DNA of 64,000 bases, taken from contig NZ_LMDJ01000036.1 in NCBI RefSeq assembly GCF_001425045.1, positions 62,001 to 126,000 of the forward strand, given 5' to 3'. Below are positions 27,792 to 35,473 of the stretch, in pieces (position 1 is the first letter of the stretch; each line of letters starts with the position of its first letter). This stretch comes from Massilia sp. Root351 (GTDB lineage Bacteria > Pseudomonadota > Gammaproteobacteria > Burkholderiales > Burkholderiaceae_D). The translations under genes and the position numbers were made by a program. A model generated the notes under the pieces. That model saw only the letters and a list, made by a program, of their open reading frames with translations. It searched no databases and had not been told where the DNA came from.

Positions 27792-28673
27792 TTAGTGCTC
27801 CACCATCACCGAGCCGACCACCGCGATGCCGGCGTGCTGCAATTGGTCGACGCAGGCGCTGATGGCCGCCAGCGAGGTGCGGTTCTTGCGCGCCACCAGC
27901 AGCACCCCGCCCACGCGCGAGGCCAGCGCCAGCGTGTCCGAGCCCAGCACGCAGGCTGGCGCGTCGTACAGCACCACGTCGTAGCGCGATTCGAAATTGA
28001 GGTTCAGGCCGGCGAACGCGGCGCGCGCCAGCAGCTCTTGCGGATTGGGCGGCAAGGTGCCCGACACCAGCACCGACAGGTCGACCAGCTCGGCGATCTT
28101 TTCCACCACGCCCAGTTCGGCGCGCCCGGCCAGCACGTCGGACAGGCCGGCGCGCTGTTTCAGGCCGAAAATGTCCTGCTGGCGCGGGGTGCGCAGGTTG
28201 GCGTCCACCAGCAGGGTCTGTTCGCCCAGCTGCGAGAACACCACCGCCAGGTTGGCGGCAAACAGGCTGGCGCCGTCGCCCGGCTCCACCCCGGCCACGG
28301 CCAGCGCCTTGCGGCCGCGCCCGAACCAGCGCAGCATCAGCTGGCTGCGCACCGCGCGCAACACTTCGACCTGCGGCGAGAACGGATGGTAGGCCGCCAC
28401 CAGCTGCGGCGACATGCCGCCGTCGCCCGGCGTCAGGTAGGGATAGTCGAACTGGCGCGCCAGCACTTGCTGGATGTCGGCCTCGGAAATCAGGCCCAGC
28501 CGCTGGGCCGCCTCGCCGAAGCGGATGCCCAGCTCCTGCTGCATGCGCAGCACGCGCTCGGCGTTTTCAGGGCTCAGCTTGCCGGAAGCCAGCAGCAGGC
28601 CCCCGATGCTGGAGTCGATGGCGGGCGGCAGCGCCGCCGGGGTCATGGCAGGGTGGTTCATAATCAGTCCCAT
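27792..28673 (-). CDS. epsG: EpsG, chain-length-determinant kinase-like protein with altered P-loop
   Basis: 293 aa. The N-terminal about 85 aa resembles the MshEN/GspE-N-type domain (LLLASGKLSPENAERVLRMQQELGIRFGEAAQRLGLI). The C-terminal CpsD/Wzc-like domain has the Walker B Asp237 (VVLYDAPA). At the P-loop, GVEPGDGAS (128-136) has Ala135 where Lys (or Arg) is expected, and Walker A' is VDANLR with Asn159 instead of Asp. No C-terminal Tyr cluster is present. It may still pair with EpsF structurally without normal kinase action (inference). ATG at 28661 is an alternative start. Confidence 0.88.
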   Translation of the reverse strand: MGLIMNHPAMTPAALPPAIDSSIGGLLLASGKLSPENAERVLRMQQELGIRFGEAAQRLGLISEADIQQVLARQFDYPYLTPGDGGMSPQLVAAYHPFSPQVEVLRAVRSQLMLRWFGRGRKALAVAGVEPGDGASLFAANLAVVFSQLGEQTLLVDANLRTPRQQDIFGLKQRAGLSDVLAGRAELGVVEKIAELVDLSVLVSGTLPPNPQELLARAAFAGLNLNFESRYDVVLYDAPACVLGSDTLALASRVGGVLLVARKNRTSLAAISACVDQLQHAGIAVVGSVMVEH

Positions 28674-28674
28674 A

Positions 28675-30078
28675 TCAGGTCAGGCGCACACGGCGCGGCA
28701 TCAGCGCCATGCCCAGCTTGGAGCGGGCACGGGCCGGGCCCCAGTGAATTTCGCCCAGCACAGGGATCTGCACCAGGTCGGCCAGATCGGTGCGCGAACG
28801 CACGCGGCGGTCCAGCATCTCGGCCAGCATGCCGAAGCCCACGCCCAGCAGGGTTCCCATGAACAGCGCCAGCGCGGTGTTGAGCAGCAGGCGCGGCGAG
28901 GATGGCTCGACCGGCGGCACGGCCGGGTTCAGCAGCGCGATGTCGGACTGGTCGGACTGCCCTTCCATGCGCGTTTGCGACAGGCGCAGCGAAGCCGCGT
29001 CCATGGCGCGCTGGGCCGCTTCGACGTCGCGCTGCAGCACGTTCAGTTCGTCGCGCGAGCGGTTGATCTCGAGGATCTTGGTCTTCTGCTCGGCCAGCGC
29101 CTGGCGCAGCTGCGACTCGCGCGCGCCCAGGATCTGGGCGTTGTTGCCCACGCTGTTGGAGGTCGACGAGACGGCCGAATTGAGGCTGGCGCGCAGCTGG
29201 TCCGCTTCCGCCTTGGCGCTCTGGTACTGCGGGTGGTTGCGGCCCAGGCGCTGGCCAACCTCGGCCAGCTTGGTGTCCGCCAGGCTCAGCTGGGCGCGCA
29301 GGTTCTGCACCAGCGGGCTGGCCGCCACATCCGGCGAATCGAGCGCGCGGCCGCTGGCCACGCTGCGCCGCGAACTGGCTTCCATCTGCTGCGCCTGCGC
29401 CACCACCAGCTGGGCCGACAGGTCGTTCAGGCGGTTCGACTCCACGTCCAGGCGGTTGTCCACGCTGACGATGCCGTTTTCCTGCTGGTATTTCGACAGC
29501 CGGCTCTGGGCCGCTTCCAGCTGGTCGCGCAGGCCCTTGATCTGCTCGGTGAAGTAGCCGGTGGCCTTCTTCATCGGGTCCGACTTCAGCTGCACGCTGA
29601 GCTTCTGGTACTCATCGGCGAAGGCGTTGGCCACCGCCGCCACGAAGGCCGGATCGGACCCCTTGAAATTGATTTCGATGACGCTGCTCTCGCGCGAGGG
29701 CACCACGTCCAGCTTCTTCAACAGCAGGTCGGCCAGCCAGTCGCGCACCGTGCCCTTGCCGCCGGTATCCTCGCGGAATTGCTGCTGCACCGCCGGATTG
29801 CTGGCCAGCTTGAGCTGGTCGACCACGCGCAGCGCCACGTTCTTGCTGGAGATCAGGTCGATCTGGGTGGCCACATAGCTCGGCATCAGCTGGCCCGGCA
29901 TGGTCATGCCGGTCACCGGGTCGACGCCCTTGGTATTGAGCAGCACCGTGGAGGCGCCCTTGTAGGTGGCAGGCAGCAGCAGGCTGACCAGCACGGTGAT
30001 GGCCACCGTGGCGATCAGCGTACCGAGCACGATTTTCTTCCGTGCCTGCAGTATCAGTAAAAATTGGGCGAAATTCAT
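28675..30078 (-). CDS. epsF: chain length determinant protein EpsF (Wzz/PCP type)
   Basis: 467 aa. A first transmembrane helix (about 17-37; IVLGTLIATVAITVLVSLLL) is followed by a long periplasmic coiled-coil part (about 170-400, heptad-rich; KGLRDQLEAAQSRLSKYQQENG). A second helix (about 412-432) is preceded by the Pro-rich PCP motif VPPVEPSSPRLLLN. It sets polymer length with EpsG and EpsE. The stop lies 1 bp from the epsG start, so the two are tightly coupled; epsE ends 9 bp upstream of its start. Confidence 0.93.
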   Translation of the reverse strand: MNFAQFLLILQARKKIVLGTLIATVAITVLVSLLLPATYKGASTVLLNTKGVDPVTGMTMPGQLMPSYVATQIDLISSKNVALRVVDQLKLASNPAVQQQFREDTGGKGTVRDWLADLLLKKLDVVPSRESSVIEINFKGSDPAFVAAVANAFADEYQKLSVQLKSDPMKKATGYFTEQIKGLRDQLEAAQSRLSKYQQENGIVSVDNRLDVESNRLNDLSAQLVVAQAQQMEASSRRSVASGRALDSPDVAASPLVQNLRAQLSLADTKLAEVGQRLGRNHPQYQSAKAEADQLRASLNSAVSSTSNSVGNNAQILGARESQLRQALAEQKTKILEINRSRDELNVLQRDVEAAQRAMDAASLRLSQTRMEGQSDQSDIALLNPAVPPVEPSSPRLLLNTALALFMGTLLGVGFGMLAEMLDRRVRSRTDLADLVQIPVLGEIHWGPARARSKLGMALMPRRVRLT

Positions 30079-30087
30079 GGTATTTCC

Positions 30088-30885
30088 TTAGAACAGGCTT
30101 TCCTTGACGTACACAATGTCGTCAACCTGGATCGGGTCGTCGTGCTTGACGTTCAGGATCTGCAGCTGGCCGTTGGCGTCCTTGCGCTTGATGCGCATGC
30201 CGCGTTCGGTGCCGCGCGGGGTCAGGCCGCCGCCGGCGGACAGGCCCTGCAGCACGGTCATGCCGCGCTCCAGGCGCACCGGGCCGGGATGCTGCACTTC
30301 GCCGTAGATGTAGAAGCGCGGCGCGCGCTCGACGAAGATGATGTCGTTCGGCTGCAGCTGGTAGTCGCGGCCGAAGTCGGCCGCCTGCACCATCTGCAGC
30401 ACGTCGATCACTTCGCGCGTGGTCTTGCCGTCGCGGGTGCGGATCAGGGTCACGCTGTCGCCGCCCTCGGGGCCGATGCCGCCGGCCTGGGCCAGCATGT
30501 CCATCAGGCTGCGCTTGCCGTCCACCGGGTAGCGGCCCGGGCGGTTCACCTGGCCCAGCACCGACACCTGCTGGCTCTGGATCTGGGTGACCAGGATGTT
30601 GACCTGGGCCCGCTTCACATAGCCGCCGCTTTCCAGCGCGCTGCCGATTTTCTTTTCGGCGGCCGGCACCGTCAGGCCGCCCAGCGCCACCTGGCCGATC
30701 AGCGGGAAGGTGATGCTGCCGCTGTCGCTGACGCGGGTTTCCAGCGCCAGGTCGGGACTGCCGTAGACCGAGATCTTCAGCACGTCGCCGGAACCGAGCA
30801 CGATGTCTGCCGCCAGGGCGGGACGCACGGCCAGCGCCATGACCAGGGACACTGCCATGGCCAGCCACAGGATGAGTTTTTTCAT
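30088..30885 (-). CDS. epsE: polysaccharide export protein EpsE (Wza-type)
   Basis: 265 aa. A signal peptide (KKLILWLAMAVSLVMALAVRPALA) is followed by the Poly_export domain (about 28-100; LGSGDVLKISVYGSPDLALETRVSDSGSITFPLIGQV) and two SLBB domains (VSVLGQVNRPGRYPV; FYIYGEVQHPGPVRLERGMTVLQGLSAGGG). It forms the outer-membrane/periplasmic export channel. No lipobox Cys is seen, unlike classical Wza. It lies between epsD (38 bp) and epsF (9 bp). Confidence 0.94.
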   Translation of the reverse strand: MKKLILWLAMAVSLVMALAVRPALAADIVLGSGDVLKISVYGSPDLALETRVSDSGSITFPLIGQVALGGLTVPAAEKKIGSALESGGYVKRAQVNILVTQIQSQQVSVLGQVNRPGRYPVDGKRSLMDMLAQAGGIGPEGGDSVTLIRTRDGKTTREVIDVLQMVQAADFGRDYQLQPNDIIFVERAPRFYIYGEVQHPGPVRLERGMTVLQGLSAGGGLTPRGTERGMRIKRKDANGQLQILNVKHDDPIQVDDIVYVKESLF

Positions 30886-30923
30886 GATGAGCTCACTTAT
30901 TTTTCAGGTGGATGCGGAGGATG

Positions 30924-31934
30924 TCATTTCAGGCCGGCCACGCCGCGCGCGGCGGCATCGTCGGCCACCGACTGCGATGCGGCGGCCTGGGCCGGCGGCA
31001 CCGGCGCGGCGGCGCTGGCAGGCGCGGCCGCTGGCGCCACGGCCGGTGCCGCGGCGGTGGCGGCGGCCGGACTGGCCGGCGCGCCGGTGGCGCCCGGGGC
31101 GCCGTCGGCCGGCTTGTTGAAGTACTCGATCTTGGCGGTCGAGCGCAGGCGCTTGATTTCCGCCTCGGCCGCTTCCTTGTTCTTCTTGTTGAACAGGAAC
31201 TGCTCGATCTGGCTGGTGGCCGCGTCCAGGCTGAGCGGGCTTTCCTTGATCTCGGCGATCTGGATCAGCATGCTGCGCTCGCCCTCGCGGATGATGAACA
31301 GCTGGCCCTTGGGCATCGAGGCCAGGCGCGCGCCCAGTTCCGGCGGCAGGTCGGTGCTGGTGCGGGTCAGGCCGGCGCGCACGTATTTGACCTGGTGCTG
31401 GTCCAGCCAGGCGGCGGCGTCCTCCAGCGATTTCGCACTGTCGAGCTGGGCCTTGAGCGGTTCGCTGACATCCTTGGTGGCCAGCACCAGCTGGCGCATG
31501 TCGAACTGCTTGCGGTTGGCGAAGAACTCCGGATGCTGCGCGTAGTACTGCTCGACTTCGGCCTTGCCCGGGCGGGCCTGGCTGCCGATGCGTTTCTGCA
31601 TATACGCCTGCGCCACGATCATGGCCTTGGCGCGCTCGATGGCCTGCATCACCTGCGGATCGCGTTCCAGCTTGTCCTTGGCGGCCTCGTTTTGCAGCAG
31701 CTGGCGGTCGATCAGGCCTTCCAGCAATTGCTTGCGGGCGGTTTCCTGCTGCGCCGCCTGCACGCCGGAGCGCTGCATTTCCTCGTTGAGTTGCAGCATG
31801 GTGATTTCTTCGCCGTTGACGCTGGCCAGCGCCTGGCCGTTTTTCTTGGCCTTCTCGCCGCATGCGGACAAGCTGAGCGCCGCCAGCAGCATCACGGCGG
31901 CGACCGAACGACTGGATGGGGAAGCATTTTTCAT
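30924..31934 (-). CDS. epsD: EpsD, SurA-like peptidyl-prolyl isomerase lipoprotein
   Basis: 336 aa. The signal peptide ends in a lipobox (LSLSAC, Cys about 25). A SurA-N-like helical region (GEEITMLQLNEEMQ, RKQLLEGLIDRQLL) and a PpiC-type domain (about 125-255) follow, then a low-complexity Ala/Pro tail (about 280-325). It probably chaperones outer-membrane EPS components. ATG at 31934 has AAGGAAC eight bases upstream. It is the first gene after a 113-bp gap that contains an inverted repeat, so a promoter there is likely. Confidence 0.88.
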   Translation of the reverse strand: MKNASPSSRSVAAVMLLAALSLSACGEKAKKNGQALASVNGEEITMLQLNEEMQRSGVQAAQQETARKQLLEGLIDRQLLQNEAAKDKLERDPQVMQAIERAKAMIVAQAYMQKRIGSQARPGKAEVEQYYAQHPEFFANRKQFDMRQLVLATKDVSEPLKAQLDSAKSLEDAAAWLDQHQVKYVRAGLTRTSTDLPPELGARLASMPKGQLFIIREGERSMLIQIAEIKESPLSLDAATSQIEQFLFNKKNKEAAEAEIKRLRSTAKIEYFNKPADGAPGATGAPASPAAATAAAPAVAPAAAPASAAAPVPPAQAAASQSVADDAAARGVAGLK

Positions 31935-31968
31935 GATCGTTCCTTTGTGAAAGCTTTTCTGTGCAACA

Positions 31969-31982
31969 TTGTCATTAGACAA
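31969..31982. promoter_or_regulatory. inverted repeat upstream of epsD
   Basis: TTGTC (31969-31973) and GACAA (31978-31982) around ATTA, 35 bp before the epsD start. The minus-strand reading contains CTAATGACAA, a 10-mer also present in the operator-like region before exeM. A shared regulator is possible. Confidence 0.4.
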
Positions 31983-32047
31983 ACATCTTAGCGAAACAAC
32001 GCCAACCGTGACGCACGAATGGCAGAGCAGACGGGGCGGTAAGGGAT

Positions 32048-33442
32048 TTAATGGGCGTTTTCTCGCGCGGCCACCACTTTCACGGTGCGCACCACGATCC
32101 ACAGGTCCATCCACAGCGACCAGTTGCGCAGGTAATCGAGGTCGTAGCGGATGCGCGCCTCCATCTTGTCCAGCGTTTCAGTCTCGCCACGCAAGCCGTT
32201 GACCTGGGCCCAGCCGGTGATGCCGGGCTTGACCTTGTGGCGCAGCATGTAGCCCTTGATCAGCTTGCGGTACTGCTCGTTGTGCGCCACCGCGTGCGGG
32301 CGCGGGCCGACGATGCTCATGCGCCCCTGCAGCACGTTGATAAACTGCGGCAATTCGTCCAGCGAGGACTTGCGCAGGAAGGCCCCGATGCGGGTCACGC
32401 GCTGGTCGTTCTTCTTGGCCTGCACCACTTGCGCGCCGTCCTCGGCCACCGTCATCGAGCGGAATTTGTAGACGATGATTTCCTCGCCGTACAAACCGTA
32501 GCGGCGCTGGCGGAAAATCACCGGGCCGGGAGAGCTGATGCGCACGGCGGCGGCGATCACCGCCATCACCGGCACCAGCGCCAGCGTGATCAGCGCGGCC
32601 AGCACGATGTCGCTGCTGCGCTTGACCAGGCTGTTGAAGCCGGTGAACGGGCTCTCGCAAATGGCGATCACCGGCATGCCGCCCACGTTGTCGAAGCGGG
32701 CCTGCATCAGGTCGAACACATAAATATCGGGCAGGAAATAGACCGAGGCCGTGGTGTCCTGCAGCTCATCCAGCAGGCGGCGGATGCGCGGCTGCGCCGA
32801 GATCGGCTGGCTGATGAAGATCATCTTGATCTGGTGCTGCCGCACGTAGGCGGCGATGTCGTCCATGGTACCCAGCACCGGGTGCCGCATATTGCGCGGC
32901 TGGCGCTCGTCGGTGCGGTCGTCGAAGAAGCCGCACACCTTCATGTACAGGTTGGGGAAACGGTCGATGGTATTGGCGAACTTCACGCCGACGTCGTTGG
33001 CGCCGATGATGAGCACCGAGCGCACTTCGCTGTCCTTGTTGGGATCCGAACCCAGCTTGCGCGCGGCCAAATGGCTGGCCAGCAGCACGAAGGGGGTGGC
33101 GGCGAACCACACCAGCACCACGTTCTCGTCGTAGTGGTAGGACAGGCCGCTGACCGAGCCGAGGAACACCAGGATCAGCGCGGTGACCACCCAGCCCACC
33201 ACGATGTCGCGCGCGTAGGCCATCATGCGGCCGCTGCGCCAGGTGCGGTAGGGGTCGACGTACTGGTACACGGAAGACGAAATGAAGAAGGCCAGTATCA
33301 TCAGCACCAGCGAATAGCCGGTGAACGGCTCGGCGAACAGCATGGAAAACAGGTACAGCGTACCCATGATGATGAGCGGATCCAGCACGCGCTGGAAGAA
33401 GGAGATCAGGGGTATGTCGTTAACCGTCATGGTCATTCTCAA
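32048..33442 (-). CDS. epsB: undecaprenyl-phosphate glucose phosphotransferase EpsB
   Basis: 464 aa polyisoprenyl-phosphate hexose-1-phosphate transferase that starts the lipid-linked repeat. Four N-terminal helices are followed by a CoA-binding-like domain (VLIIGANDVGVKFANTI), a fifth helix (about 270-295) and the catalytic bacterial sugar transferase domain (KRSSDIVLA, PVIFRQRRYGLYGEEIIVYKFRSM, LRKSSLDELPQFINVLQGRMSIVGPRPH, GITGWAQVNGLRGET). The start overlaps the epsL stop by 4 bp. Confidence 0.94.
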   Translation of the reverse strand: MRMTMTVNDIPLISFFQRVLDPLIIMGTLYLFSMLFAEPFTGYSLVLMILAFFISSSVYQYVDPYRTWRSGRMMAYARDIVVGWVVTALILVFLGSVSGLSYHYDENVVLVWFAATPFVLLASHLAARKLGSDPNKDSEVRSVLIIGANDVGVKFANTIDRFPNLYMKVCGFFDDRTDERQPRNMRHPVLGTMDDIAAYVRQHQIKMIFISQPISAQPRIRRLLDELQDTTASVYFLPDIYVFDLMQARFDNVGGMPVIAICESPFTGFNSLVKRSSDIVLAALITLALVPVMAVIAAAVRISSPGPVIFRQRRYGLYGEEIIVYKFRSMTVAEDGAQVVQAKKNDQRVTRIGAFLRKSSLDELPQFINVLQGRMSIVGPRPHAVAHNEQYRKLIKGYMLRHKVKPGITGWAQVNGLRGETETLDKMEARIRYDLDYLRNWSLWMDLWIVVRTVKVVAARENAH

Positions 33443-34647
33443 AACTGTATGCTGGCACTGACGGCGGCGCCGTGAGTGCGGTAGTTGGTGGAGGCGTTTC
33501 CGCTGCGAACTTCATGAAACACATTAGCGGACAGCCGTACCGACTGCAGCGGCGCGTAATTCACGCCCAGGGACGCGTTGCGGCTCTTGTCGTGCAAGTT
33601 GGGCGGCGCGATCCGGCCCTCTAGCGTACTAAAATCCCGCTTTTCACGACGCACTGCAGCATTCACGTTCACCTTGGCGCTCACGTCCCAGGTGGTGCTG
33701 AAACTGGCGCCCTTGTTCAAACTGTTGTTGACGAAGTTGCTTTCCACGGGCGCGAACTCGCGCCACACCGACGCGTCCATGCGCAGCTTGCGCAGCATCG
33801 ACCAGTTCATCTTGGCGCGGCCGTTCAAGCCGCTGCTGTCGCGTTCGCCAAAGAAGGTGTGCTTGCGCTCGGCCCAGCCGGCCAGCATGGTGAATTGCGA
33901 CGTGGCGGAAAACAGCCAGTAGACATTGGCCTTCAGCTCGTTCTGCGTGTAGCCGTCGTCGATCGAGGTGCCGCCCAGGAAGCGGTGGTTGGGATATTTG
34001 CCCTTGAGCTGGCTGACCTGCAGGCCGAAGCGGCTGCCGCTGTGCGGCAGGTAGTCGAAGCCGAGGTCGACCTGGTCCTCGGTGCGGTTGTTGAACTGCT
34101 GCTGCGGCAAGTCGTAGGTGAACTTCTGGCTGCTGGCCGCCGCCCGCACGCGGTAGCTGGGGTGGAAGCGCCAGGCGCCGTCCACGTATTCGCGGCGCTG
34201 CTTGCGCAGGTTGCGCTGGTTGCTGTGGAAGTCGCTGAACGAGGTCAGCGTCTGCGCGTACAGACCGCCGATGTGGCCTTCCAGGTGGTTGCCGATGTGC
34301 CACTCGAGGTCGGCCAGGTAATCCTTGCCGCTGTAATCGAGTTCGCTGTAGTGGTCGAACTTCACGCGCGACTGCTTGAACTGCCCGGTCAGCTTCTGGC
34401 GGCTGATGGGCATGTCGAACAGCACGCCGTACTGCGTTTGCATCAGCGTGTCGCCGCGCGGGCCGCCGAAGCCGGGGCTGTTGTCGTCCAGCCGGAACAG
34501 GTTGGCGTCGTACGAGCGCGTGACGGCCAGATAGGGGTGGATGGTGTCGCTGACGCCGGCGCTGGCCGGGACGCACGCCGCGGCGCCGATAGCGCCGATA
34601 GCGCCGATGAGCAGCGCCAGTGGGTGGGGTTTGAATAGGAGTCGCAT
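33439..34647 (-). CDS. epsL: EpsL, outer-membrane beta-barrel of the XrtB/EPS system
   Basis: 402 aa. A signal peptide (about 1-30) is followed by alternating strands rich in aromatic residues ending with Phe (AAVSASIQF), as expected for a beta-barrel inserted by the Bam complex. Start of the mature part DTIHPYLAVTRSYDANLFRLDD is typical of EpsL. Role: probably the outer-membrane exit for the polymer. The stop overlaps epsB, and the CAAX-protease gene ends 6 bp upstream, so the three are one operon. Confidence 0.88.
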   Translation of the reverse strand: MRLLFKPHPLALLIGAIGAIGAAACVPASAGVSDTIHPYLAVTRSYDANLFRLDDNSPGFGGPRGDTLMQTQYGVLFDMPISRQKLTGQFKQSRVKFDHYSELDYSGKDYLADLEWHIGNHLEGHIGGLYAQTLTSFSDFHSNQRNLRKQRREYVDGAWRFHPSYRVRAAASSQKFTYDLPQQQFNNRTEDQVDLGFDYLPHSGSRFGLQVSQLKGKYPNHRFLGGTSIDDGYTQNELKANVYWLFSATSQFTMLAGWAERKHTFFGERDSSGLNGRAKMNWSMLRKLRMDASVWREFAPVESNFVNNSLNKGASFSTTWDVSAKVNVNAAVRREKRDFSTLEGRIAPPNLHDKSRNASLGVNYAPLQSVRLSANVFHEVRSGNASTNYRTHGAAVSASIQF

Positions 34648-34653
34648 GAGAAT

Positions 34654-35349
34654 TTACCAGTAATGCCAATTGCCTGTGACCACGATCCACGCGCCCAGCA
34701 CACCATTGGTGACGCCGTGCGCCACGATGGCGGTCCAGAGATTGCCGCTGCGCATATACAGCAGGCCGTAAGCCAGGCCGGCAACCATGCCGGCCAGCCA
34801 CAAGTTGTGCTCAAAACCGAACAGCACCACGGTGATGACCAACGCCTTCAGGGAGACGGCGGCGGCGCGGACGGCGAGGAAATCGGGGGAATGGAGCCAG
34901 CGCAGCAGGAAGGAGCGCCAGAACAGCTCCTCCATCACGGGCACCACCAGGGCGGCGCCGGCCATGCGCAGCGCCACCAGGGGCCAGTTCATGGCGCCGT
35001 TGGCGGCGCGCGGATCGAAGCCGGCGGCGCTGCCGATCTGCATCCAGCCGGCATCCAGGCTGATCCACAGAACGAACACGGCCACGCCGACGGCGGCGCT
35101 GGCGGCCAGCATGGACGCACGCATGCCCTGCCAGGCCAGTTCGGCATAGTGGCGCCAGTACAGCGCCAGCGCGGCGCTCACGGCGAGGATTTTTACGCCG
35201 TACAGCCAGCGCGTTTCCTGCGCGCCGTACCCCATGCGGGACAGCACGTCGGCGATGAAAATAAAGACCAGGTAAAGGGCGAACGGAACAATCCGCGCAA
35301 GGGCGGGAGCTGAACCTGCGGGTTCGGCGGTAGAGATGTAGGGTTTCAC
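34654..35349 (-). CDS. CAAX-protease-related membrane protein of the PEP-CTERM system
   Basis: 231 aa with about seven hydrophobic helices. The CPBP/Abi motifs are present: MEELFWRSFLLRWL (EExxxR; about 138-151), FGFEHNLWLAGMVAGLAYG and VAHGVTNG. This gives the Glu and His residues of the intramembrane glutamyl protease family. TIGR03008-type proteins occur in exosortase loci. It is the first gene of the epsL-epsB run, with a 10-bp-arm inverted repeat upstream. Confidence 0.88.
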   Translation of the reverse strand: MKPYISTAEPAGSAPALARIVPFALYLVFIFIADVLSRMGYGAQETRWLYGVKILAVSAALALYWRHYAELAWQGMRASMLAASAAVGVAVFVLWISLDAGWMQIGSAAGFDPRAANGAMNWPLVALRMAGAALVVPVMEELFWRSFLLRWLHSPDFLAVRAAAVSLKALVITVVLFGFEHNLWLAGMVAGLAYGLLYMRSGNLWTAIVAHGVTNGVLGAWIVVTGNWHYW

Positions 35350-35373
35350 AGTCGTGCGCCTCGGCCAAATTGA

Positions 35374-35430
35374 AAGATCTGCATTGCTGCCGCAGCCCGA
35401 TCGGGCCGCCCAGGCAACTTTGCAGATCTT
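35374..35430. repeat. long-arm inverted repeat between uup and the CAAX gene
   Basis: AAGATCTGCA (35374-35383) pairs perfectly with TGCAGATCTT (35421-35430), extendable by 3 bp after one mismatch. Inside lies a second perfect palindrome GCCCGATCGGGC (about 35395-35406). It may be an mRNA hairpin ending uup or a regulatory site; no long T run follows. Confidence 0.5.
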
Positions 35431-35473
35431 ACAATTTTCCGCTCAGCAGCAGCGCACGGCTGCGCAGCGGCTG

